From Afipia sp. (GTDB taxonomy: Bacteria > Pseudomonadota > Alphaproteobacteria > Rhizobiales > Xanthobacteraceae): a stretch of DNA of 52,159 bases. Of this stretch, positions 46,217-52,159 are shown in pieces. The notes beneath the pieces are model-generated. The model saw nothing but the letters and a program-made list of their open reading frames with translations. It had not been told where the DNA came from and searched no databases. The translations under genes were made by a program, and so were the position numbers. The first letter of the stretch is position 1. Every line of letters starts with the position of its first letter. The stretch is taken from NCBI GenBank assembly GCA_017308495.1, contig JAFKES010000095.1, forward strand, positions 1-52,159, read 5' to 3'.

Positions 46217-46921
46217 CTATTCCTCGTCCTCGGCCTTCTTGCCGCCGATGGTCTTGAGCTTGGCGAACACCGCGTCGACATTGATGTCGTCTTCGCTCCT
46301 GCCCGAGGTCGCGGCGCTGTCGTGTTCGGCTTCCTTGCGGGTGGTCTCCGCGGCCGGCAGCAGCGTCGCGCCGCCATATTGCTGGGTGGCCGGCTTCTCT
46401 TTGGCGGCGCGCTGCACCTCGAAATCGAGCTCGATCTGCGAGCACAGGCCGAGCGTCACCGGATCCATCGGCGTCAGCGTCTGCGCGTTCCAGTGGGTAC
46501 GGTCGCGGATCGAGGCGATGGTGGTCTTGGTGGTGCCGACGAGGCGCATGATCTGGCTGTCCTTCAGCTCCGGATGGTTGCGCACCAGCCACAGGATCGC
46601 GCTCGGCCGCTCGTGGCGGCGCGACACCGGGGTATAGCGCGGGCCCTTCTTCTTCTTGGCCTCGGGCAGGATCACCTTGGATTCGCCGAGCTTGAGCCGG
46701 TAGTCGGCATCGGCCTCGCCGCGCTCGATCTCCTCGCGGCTGAGCTGCCCGGTGGAGATCGGGTCCATGCCCTTGATGCCCTGGGCGGCGTCGCCGTCGG
46801 CGATGGCGCGGATTTCCAGCGGGTGCATCTTGGTGAATTCGGCCACCTGGTCGAATGTCAGCGCGGTATTGTCAACCAGCCACACGGCCGTCGCCTTCGG
46901 CATCAGCGGTGCATTGCTCAT
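46217..46921 (-). CDS. trcR: DUF1013 cell-cycle transcriptional regulator (TrcR type)
   Basis: A 234-residue DUF1013 protein, found in alphaproteobacteria. It starts MPKATAVWLVDNTALTFDQV (a helix-turn-helix-like region), has KKKKGPRYTPVSRRHERPSA, and a second helix-turn-helix-like part NHPELKDSQIMRLVGTTKTT. In Sinorhizobium and relatives this family was named TrcR for a cell-cycle role with RNA polymerase. The C-terminal 40 residues are acidic and variable. A candidate promoter lies at 47002-47031. Confidence 0.9.
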   Translation of the reverse strand: MSNAPLMPKATAVWLVDNTALTFDQVAEFTKMHPLEIRAIADGDAAQGIKGMDPISTGQLSREEIERGEADADYRLKLGESKVILPEAKKKKGPRYTPVSRRHERPSAILWLVRNHPELKDSQIMRLVGTTKTTIASIRDRTHWNAQTLTPMDPVTLGLCSQIELDFEVQRAAKEKPATQQYGGATLLPAAETTRKEAEHDSAATSGRSEDDINVDAVFAKLKTIGGKKAEDEE

Positions 46922-47001
46922 GGCAAGTCTCCTTTGCGCTTCGCCCGCCGGGTTTTTGGGGGTAAAGCCGTCTGGTCATCGGTGATGACGGGAATAATCC
47001 C

Positions 47002-47031
47002 TATATAGTCCGTCGGGGGCGGCCCGTGCAA
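47002..47031 (-). promoter_or_regulatory. candidate trcR promoter
   Basis: On the minus strand TTGCAC (47031-47026), 18 bases, TATATA (47007-47002), about 80 bases before the trcR ATG. Confidence 0.5.
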
Positions 47032-47139
47032 TGGTCCGGATCGCCCTTGACAGACGCCTGACCGCAGCCCCAAGTCCAGTCCAAAGTCCTGCTTCATTCC
47101 CGCCTGTCGACCCTAAAACGCTTGATTTCGGCTCTGAAA

Positions 47140-48111
47140 ATGACCCCAGACGCTCAAAAACCGCCGCTTTCCGTCGTGCTGTGTTCCCCGCGGGGATTTT
47201 GCGCCGGCGTGGTGCGGGCCATCGACACGGTGGAGCGCGCGCTGAAAATTTACGGCGGTCCGGTCTATGTCCGCCACGAAATCGTGCATAACCGCTATGT
47301 GGTGGAGAGCCTGCGCGAAAAGGGCGCGATTTTCGTCGCGGAACTGGACGAAATTCCCGAAACCGACGCCCCGGTGGTGTTTTCGGCCCATGGCGTGCCG
47401 AAGGCCATTCCCAACGAGGCCGTCAAGCGCAATTTCTTCACTTTGGACGCCACCTGCCCGCTGGTGACCAAGGTGCATCGCGAGGCCGCGATCCATTTCA
47501 AGCGCGGCCGCGAGATCATCCTGATCGGCCACGCCGGCCATCCGGAGGTGGTCGGCACCCTGGGACAATTGCCCAAGGGCGCGGTGGTGCTGGTCGAGAC
47601 CATGGAGGAAGCGCGCTCCTTCCAGCCGAAGGATGCCACCAAGCTCGCTTTCGTGACGCAGACCACGCTGTCCATCGACGACACCAAGGAAATCGTCGCC
47701 GTGCTCAAGGAGCGCTTCCCGCAGATCGACGGCCCGCACAAGGAAGACATCTGCTACGCCACCACCAACCGCCAGCTTGCGGTGAAGAAGGTCGCGCCGC
47801 ACGTCGACGCCATGATCGTGGTGGGGTCGCCGAACTCGTCGAACTCCCAGCGCCTGCGCGAGGTTGCCGAGCGCGAAGGCTGCAAGGTCTCGGTGCTGGT
47901 GCAGCGCGCTTCCGAACTCGACTGGTCGAAATTTGCCGGCGTCAAGCGGCTCGGCATCACCGCGGGCGCCTCGGCGCCGGAGGTGATCGTCGAGGAGATC
48001 ATGGACGCCTTCGCCGCGCATTATACGCTGCGGGTGGAGACGGTCTCCGCTGCGGAGGAGAACGAGTTCTTCCCGCTGCCGCGCCCGCTGCGCAACGACG
48101 CGGCGGAGTGA
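47140..48111 (+). CDS. ispH: 4-hydroxy-3-methylbut-2-enyl diphosphate reductase
   Basis: A 323-residue IspH, the last enzyme of the MEP isoprenoid route, making IPP and DMAPP from HMBPP. The three [4Fe-4S] Cys are in PRGFCAGV (C21), LDATCPLV and ICYATTNRQ; the HMBPP-binding [16 protein letters not shown] and [11 protein letters not shown] are intact. ATG 47140 gives [10 protein letters not shown]; an in-frame TTG 47122 is less likely. A TTGACA lies at 47047 but has no good -10. One base separates it from thrB. Confidence 0.96.
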   Translation: MTPDAQKPPLSVVLCSPRGFCAGVVRAIDTVERALKIYGGPVYVRHEIVHNRYVVESLREKGAIFVAELDEIPETDAPVVFSAHGVPKAIPNEAVKRNFFTLDATCPLVTKVHREAAIHFKRGREIILIGHAGHPEVVGTLGQLPKGAVVLVETMEEARSFQPKDATKLAFVTQTTLSIDDTKEIVAVLKERFPQIDGPHKEDICYATTNRQLAVKKVAPHVDAMIVVGSPNSSNSQRLREVAEREGCKVSVLVQRASELDWSKFAGVKRLGITAGASAPEVIVEEIMDAFAAHYTLRVETVSAAEENEFFPLPRPLRNDAAE

Positions 48112-48112
48112 G

Positions 48113-49093
48113 ATGGCGGTCTATACCGACGTCAGCGCCGAGCAGCTCGCCGAGTTCCTCGCCGGCTACGGGATTGGCGAACTGCTGTCCTACAAGGGCA
48201 TCGCCGAGGGCGTCGAGAACTCCAACTACCTGCTGCACACCAGCCGCGGCTATTTCTTCCTGACGCTGTATGAGAAGCGCGTCGCGGCCGGCGACCTGCC
48301 GTTCTTCCTCGGGCTGATGGCGCATCTCGCCTCCCACGGCATCACCTGCCCGCAGCCGGTGGTGAACCGCAACGGCGCGGCGCTGGGCCAGCTCGCGGGA
48401 CGGCCCGCCGCGATCATCGATTTCCTCGAGGGGGTGTGGCCGCGCCGGCCGAGTGCAGCCCATTGCGCCGCCGTCGGCGAGGCGCTGGCGAAGATGCATC
48501 TGGCCGGGGCCGATTTCACCATGACGCGTGCCAACGCCCTCTCGGTCGCCGGCTGGCGGCCACTGTTCGATCAGGCGGCCGCGCGCGCCGACAGCGTGCA
48601 GGACGGCCTGCGCGCGCTGCTGGCGGCGGAGCTCGATCATCTGCAAGCGCACTGGCCGGCGTCGCTGCCCCGCGGCGTGATCCATGCCGACCTGTTTCCG
48701 GACAACGCGCTGTTCCTCGGCGAGAAGCTGTCCGGCCTGATCGATTTCTACTTCGCCTGCAACGACATGCTGGCCTATGACGTCGCGATCTGCCTCAACG
48801 CCTGGTGCTTCGAGAGCGATCACGCCTTCAACGTCACCAAGGCGCGCGCCTTTCTCAACGCCTATGGACGTGTGCGTTCTCTGTCGGAGGCCGAGCGCGA
48901 TGCGCTGCCGCTCTTGGCGCGGGGCGCGGCGATCCGCTTCCTGCTGACGCGGCTGGTGGACTGGCTGAACGTGCCGCCCGGCGCGCTGGTGAAGCCGAAG
49001 GACCCGCTGGAATATGTCCGCAAGCTGCGCTTCCATCAGGGCGTGGCCAGCATCCGGGACTACGGCATCGACGCCGAGGGCTTCGCCGCGTGA
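48113..49093 (+). CDS. thrB: homoserine kinase type II
   Basis: A 326-residue homoserine kinase of the APH/choline-kinase fold, not the GHMP type. Kinase features: [24 protein letters not shown] (nucleotide part), catalytic [12 protein letters not shown] and metal-binding [11 protein letters not shown]. It makes O-phosphohomoserine for threonine. It follows ispH after one base and its stop overlaps the rnhA start. thrC is not adjacent. Confidence 0.95.
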   Translation: MAVYTDVSAEQLAEFLAGYGIGELLSYKGIAEGVENSNYLLHTSRGYFFLTLYEKRVAAGDLPFFLGLMAHLASHGITCPQPVVNRNGAALGQLAGRPAAIIDFLEGVWPRRPSAAHCAAVGEALAKMHLAGADFTMTRANALSVAGWRPLFDQAAARADSVQDGLRALLAAELDHLQAHWPASLPRGVIHADLFPDNALFLGEKLSGLIDFYFACNDMLAYDVAICLNAWCFESDHAFNVTKARAFLNAYGRVRSLSEAERDALPLLARGAAIRFLLTRLVDWLNVPPGALVKPKDPLEYVRKLRFHQGVASIRDYGIDAEGFAA

Positions 49094-49539
49094 GTGCCGA
49101 CGGCCGTCCGCATGTCACGATTTTCACCGATGGCGCCTGCTCGGGAAATCCGGGGCCTGGCGGCTGGGGCGCGATCCTGCGCTTCGGCAGCGTCGAGAAG
49201 GAACTGAAGGGCGGCGAAAATCCGTCGACCAACAACCGCATGGAATTGATGGCGGCGATCTCGGCGCTGGAAGCCTTGAAGCGCCCGGCCGTGGTTGATC
49301 TGACCACCGACAGCCAGTATGTGCGCCAGGGCATCACCGCCTGGATTCACAACTGGAAGCGCAACGGCTGGAAGACCGCCGACAAGAAGCCGGTGAAGAA
49401 TGCCGACCTGTGGCAGCGGCTCGACGCCGCGCTCAAGCCTCACGACATCCGCTGGCACTGGATCAAGGGCCATGCCGGCCATCCCGAGAACGAGCGCGCC
49501 GATCAGCTCGCGCGCGACGGGCTGGCGGAGAACAGATGA
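49090..49539 (+). CDS. rnhA: ribonuclease HI
   Basis: A 149-residue RNase H1, which cuts the RNA strand of RNA-DNA hybrids. The catalytic residues are all present: [11 protein letters not shown] (Asp), NRMELMAAI (Glu), TDSQYVRQG (Asp), [12 protein letters not shown] (His and Asp). GTG 49090 overlaps the thrB stop (GTGA), completing the ispH-thrB-rnhA operon. Confidence 0.97.
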   Translation: MSADGRPHVTIFTDGACSGNPGPGGWGAILRFGSVEKELKGGENPSTNNRMELMAAISALEALKRPAVVDLTTDSQYVRQGITAWIHNWKRNGWKTADKKPVKNADLWQRLDAALKPHDIRWHWIKGHAGHPENERADQLARDGLAENR

Positions 49540-49559
49540 ATTTTCTGGTGCCGTGATTT

Positions 49560-49584
49560 CCCTCTCCCACAAGGGGAGAGGGGA
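49560..49584. repeat. CCCTCTCC hairpin repeat after rnhA
   Basis: CCCTCTCCCACAAGGGGAG on, an 8-bp stem with a short loop, the same unit as at 4342-4503 and 18822-18891. It lies between two converging genes and may also act as a terminator. Confidence 0.75.
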
Positions 49585-49610
49585 AGAAGGGCGGGCGTTC
49601 TATCTAAAAT

Positions 49611-50096
49611 TCACAGTTGCCCGAGCAGCGTGTCGCCGCCGGAGACCTCGACCTTGCCGGGGTTCGCTTCGAGGTTGAAAATCTTCACCACGCCGTCGTC
49701 CACCAGCATCGAATAGCGCTTGGAGCGGATGCCGAGGCCATTGCCGGAGGCGTCGAGTTCGAGGCCGATGGCCTTGGCGAACTCCGCATTGCCGTCGGCA
49801 AGGTAGATCGCCTCGTCGCGCTGGTCGGTGTCGCGCTTCCACGCGCTCATCACGAAAGCGTCATTGACCGACACCACGGCGATGGTGTCCACGCCCTTGG
49901 CCTTGAGTGCGGCGGCGTTGAGGAAAATGCTCGGCATGTGCATCTTGTGGCAGGTGCCGGTATAGGCGCCGGGCACGGCGAACAGCGCGACCTTCTTGCC
50001 TTTGAAGATATCGTCGGTGGTTTTGGCCTGAACGCCGTCCGCGGTCATCACGCGAAAGGTGGCTGCGGGCAGTCTGTCGCCGGTCTTGATCGTCAT
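49611..50096 (-). CDS. peroxiredoxin, Prx5/AhpE-like (glutaredoxin-dependent type)
   Basis: A 161-residue Prx5-type peroxiredoxin. The peroxidatic Cys is in FAVPGAYTGTCHKMHMP (Cys49); the Arg of RSKRYSMLVDDG and the VSVNDAFVM block are typical. It reduces peroxides and peroxynitrite, often with glutathione/glutaredoxin. It is followed on the same strand, after 74 bases upstream, by the DsbD-N-like gene. Confidence 0.95.
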   Translation of the reverse strand: MTIKTGDRLPAATFRVMTADGVQAKTTDDIFKGKKVALFAVPGAYTGTCHKMHMPSIFLNAAALKAKGVDTIAVVSVNDAFVMSAWKRDTDQRDEAIYLADGNAEFAKAIGLELDASGNGLGIRSKRYSMLVDDGVVKIFNLEANPGKVEVSGGDTLLGQL

Positions 50097-50170
50097 TCTT
50101 GCTCTCCGTCGCTTCGGGGACGGTGTCATAGCGCGTCCGGCGCGGCAGGGGAACGCGGTTTCGCCGCGCG

Positions 50171-51022
50171 CTAGGGCAGTGAGGCGGTGTATTCGTAGGC
50201 GGCGGACGGACCGGTGAGGGTGAATTTCAGCACGGCGCCCGTGGCGCTCGCGCCGGGCGGCAGTCCTTCGAGATCGAAGCTGAAGCGGCGCAGCCCGTCG
50301 GCCCCGCGCTTGACCAGCTTCGGCACCGGCAAAGCCCAGTCCGGGGTCGGCCCCTCGACGAACAGTTCGACCTCCCTGCCGCCGGCGTCCTTGTCGTCGG
50401 GCGCGACGACATCCACCACCACGGTCTGCGCGCCCTCGCGCCGCACGTCGCGGATCGCAAGCGGCGTGGTGTCGCCGATCTTGGCCGGCTTGGGCACGGT
50501 GTCGAGCGCCGCTGCGATGGCGCTGTCCTCGGTGCTGGCCACGCTGGTGAACGCCAGTTCGGCATGGGCCTCCACCGGAACGCACAGCTTGTCGCACACC
50601 GCGTAGTTGATCGCCGCGCGCAGCGTCACCGGCTTGTCGGCGTGTTTGGCGACAATCCGCAGCGGCAGCAGCACCTGCTTACGGTAGCCAAGCGAGGTGC
50701 CGCCGGCGCCGTCGGGGAATTTCATCGGCGCGGGCCACAGGATGGTAACGGAGTCGACATTCTCGGACTTGCTGAAATCGATCCGCGGCGGCACGCCGGA
50801 ATCGCCCGGCGTGCGCCAGTAGGTTTTCCAGCCGGGTTGCAACTGGATTGCAATGCCGCCGAGAAACGCCGTGCCGCTGCGCGAGCCTGCGATCAGCCGG
50901 ACCTGCGAATAACTGTCCTTGATCCATGGCGAGGCGTCGTCCGCCCGCGCGCCGCTGGCGATCAGGCAGGCGGCGGCCATCGTCAGGCCGGCGGCGGCGC
51001 GAAAGGGAACCGGCAGTGTCAT
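50171..51022 (-). CDS. exported protein with DsbD N-terminal-like (thiol-disulfide interchange) domain
   Basis: A 283-residue protein with a signal peptide ([19 protein letters not shown]). The mature part has [35 protein letters not shown] and the Cys pair CDKLC ([14 protein letters not shown]), as in the immunoglobulin-like N-terminal domain of DsbD or ScsB. The membrane and thioredoxin parts of DsbD are absent, so it may be a periplasmic electron carrier or a copper-related protein. Divergent from YqgE. Confidence 0.87.
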   Translation of the reverse strand: MTLPVPFRAAAGLTMAAACLIASGARADDASPWIKDSYSQVRLIAGSRSGTAFLGGIAIQLQPGWKTYWRTPGDSGVPPRIDFSKSENVDSVTILWPAPMKFPDGAGGTSLGYRKQVLLPLRIVAKHADKPVTLRAAINYAVCDKLCVPVEAHAELAFTSVASTEDSAIAAALDTVPKPAKIGDTTPLAIRDVRREGAQTVVVDVVAPDDKDAGGREVELFVEGPTPDWALPVPKLVKRGADGLRRFSFDLEGLPPGASATGAVLKFTLTGPSAAYEYTASLP

Positions 51023-51179
51023 CGGATGTCCTTGCAGGCGCGATCCCGGAGCGGGACGGGTTGGTGATGACGGTTGAATGGCCTGCGATCCAGCCTTTTT
51101 CGCGACAAGGCGCGCATCATCCGCAGGCAATTGCTGCCGTGATGTCGGGCGATGGCTTGATTGACAGAACAGACCCCCA

Positions 51180-51201
51180 ATATCAGGATAGTGATATCAG
51201 G
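51180..51201. repeat. direct repeat in the yqgE leader
   Basis: ATATCAGG at 51180-51187 and 51194-51201, period 14. A TTGACA lies at 51161. The repeat falls near where a -10 would be and could be a regulator site or chance. Confidence 0.35.
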
Positions 51202-51216
51202 GGAGAGTCGTTGCGC

Positions 51217-51873
51217 ATGACCACACCGCGCCCCAAAGCAAAGCCCGCCGCGGGCCGCCTGACCGCCGCCAGCGATGTCCTCGAGACTTCCGGCGCTGGT
51301 TACCTCGACGGCCAGCTGCTGATCGCCATGCCGGTGATGGATGATGAGCGCTTCGCCCGCTCGGTGATCTATCTGTGCGCGCACTCCGCCGAGGGGGCGA
51401 TGGGCATCATCGTCAACCGTCCGGCCGGCAGCATCGACTTTCCGCAGCTGCTGCGGCAGCTCGACATCATCGACAAGTCCGAGCCGATCAAGCTGCCGCG
51501 GGCGGCGGAAGCCATGAAGGTGATGAAGGGCGGCCCGGTGGAGACCGGGCGCGGCTTCGTGCTGCATTCGAGCGATTTCTTCATCGAGGACGCCACGCTG
51601 CCGATCGATGACGGCATCTGCCTCACCGCGACGCTGGATATTCTCAAGGCGATCGCCGCCGGCGCGGGGCCGAAGCACGCCATGCTGGCGCTCGGCTATG
51701 CCGGCTGGGCGCCGGGGCAACTGGAAAATGAGATCCAGCATAACGGCTGGCTGCACTGTCCGGCGGATTCCGATCTGGTGTTCGGGCGCAATGCCGAGGT
51801 CAAATACGAGCGTGCGCTGGAAAAGATCGGCATCGACCTGGCGATGCTGTCGAACGAGGCGGGTCACGCATAA
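51217..51873 (+). CDS. YqgE/AlgH family protein (UPF0301)
   Basis: A 218-residue YqgE/AlgH protein. Blocks: [75 protein letters not shown]. The function is not settled; AlgH was linked to alginate regulation in Pseudomonas. ATG 51217 is chosen; TTG 51211 has GGGGAG at a better distance and would add two residues. Confidence 0.95.
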   Translation: MTTPRPKAKPAAGRLTAASDVLETSGAGYLDGQLLIAMPVMDDERFARSVIYLCAHSAEGAMGIIVNRPAGSIDFPQLLRQLDIIDKSEPIKLPRAAEAMKVMKGGPVETGRGFVLHSSDFFIEDATLPIDDGICLTATLDILKAIAAGAGPKHAMLALGYAGWAPGQLENEIQHNGWLHCPADSDLVFGRNAEVKYERALEKIGIDLAMLSNEAGHA

Positions 51874-52075
51874 TTTCCACGCCTGATTGGCCAATGCCTG
51901 ATCATCGCGCGCGCCGTCGTTCGCGCTGCGGATGCGGCTGGTTGAAATCGACCGTCAAACATGGCGCGACATGCGGCCGCGGGGAACCTAGCGGCGTCGT
52001 ACCGGCTCTGCTATGGAAACCCATGTGCCCGGCCAGCCTGCAGGTGCAGGCGAGGCGGTCGCAGCCGTGAGAACC

Positions 52076-52152
52076 GGTCCCGTAGCTCAGCCGGATAGAG
52101 CGACGGTTTCCTAAACCGTAGGTCGGAAGTTCGAGTCTTCCCGGGATCGCCA
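52076..52152 (+). tRNA. tRNA-Arg (anticodon CCT)
   Basis: A 77-nt cloverleaf. Acceptor GGTCCCG pairs with CGGGATC (one G-T), D arm GCTC..GAGC, anticodon arm ACGGT-TTCCTAA-ACCGT with anticodon CCT reading AGG, T arm GGAAG-TTCGAGT-CTTCC, and an encoded CCA (52150-52152). The 200 bases before it show no other gene. Confidence 0.95.
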
Positions 52153-52159
52153 GTCTCCA

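Overview
The window is a GC-rich stretch of alphaproteobacterial chromosome. Gene content points to the order Hyphomicrobiales, most likely the Bradyrhizobium/Rhodopseudomonas/Afipia/Nitrobacter family. The signs are an aerobic-type cobaltochelatase pair (cobS, cobT), a DUF1013 cell-cycle regulator (TrcR type), a CarD-type regulator with an Ala/Lys/Pro-rich tail, a SUV3-like helicase followed by an S4 protein and a 7Fe ferredoxin, MucR-free housekeeping layout, and the short palindromic intergenic repeats common in that family. The genus is an inference. No phage, plasmid, insertion sequence, CRISPR array or obvious island lies in the window; it reads as core genome.

Layout. 1-4.3 kb: a nitrilase-family hydrolase (cut by the window edge), glutaredoxin grxC and comF on the minus strand, a divergent methyltransferase, then mutT and argJ overlapping by 4 bp. 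4.3-8.7 kb: a repeat block, a secreted parvulin-type PPIase and divergent secA with a strong terminator. 8.9-13.0 kb, minus strand: a lipoprotein L,D-transpeptidase, accA, xerD and an unlisted 48-residue membrane protein. 13.2-16.4 kb: the aroK-aroB-CNNM/CorC operon. 16.4-21.8 kb: bolA, then a J-domain protein, cobS, cobT and a Tat-exported phytase-like esterase whose reading frame has lost its normal stop and runs antisense through rpmB. 21.9-29.3 kb: rpmB, a DUF3108 protein, the helicase-S4-fdxA-carD cluster. 29.4-34.1 kb: an M48 lipoprotein protease with a nuclease-fold protein, an orphan branched-chain-type binding protein and an SDR dehydrogenase. 34.1-38.5 kb: a 16-bp tandem repeat array, small stress-type proteins (YeaQ, YidB, DUF1508), a secreted transglycosylase-like protein and a thioesterase. 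38.5-43.8 kb: an MFS exporter, an orphan Bug-type receptor and propionyl-CoA synthetase. 43.9-46.1 kb: small lipoprotein, PhnA-like protein, DsbA-like oxidoreductase and OmpW porin-like protein. 46.2-52.1 kb: TrcR, the ispH-thrB-rnhA operon, a Prx5-type peroxiredoxin, a DsbD-N-like secreted protein, YqgE and a tRNA-Arg(CCT) at the right edge.

Functionally the window mixes envelope work (SecA export, parvulin PPIase, L,D-transpeptidase, M48 protease, OmpW, DsbA) with biosynthesis (arginine, shikimate, fatty acid, isoprenoid, threonine, cobalamin). The most useful non-genic signals are two TTGA-N6-TCAA sites of FixK/FNR type, upstream of ompW and of the propionyl-CoA synthetase gene, a perfect 15-bp hairpin in the ompW leader, a palindrome that encloses the carD -10 element, and the 16-bp tandem array at 34.15 kb. 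I did not find a clearly new multi-gene system.
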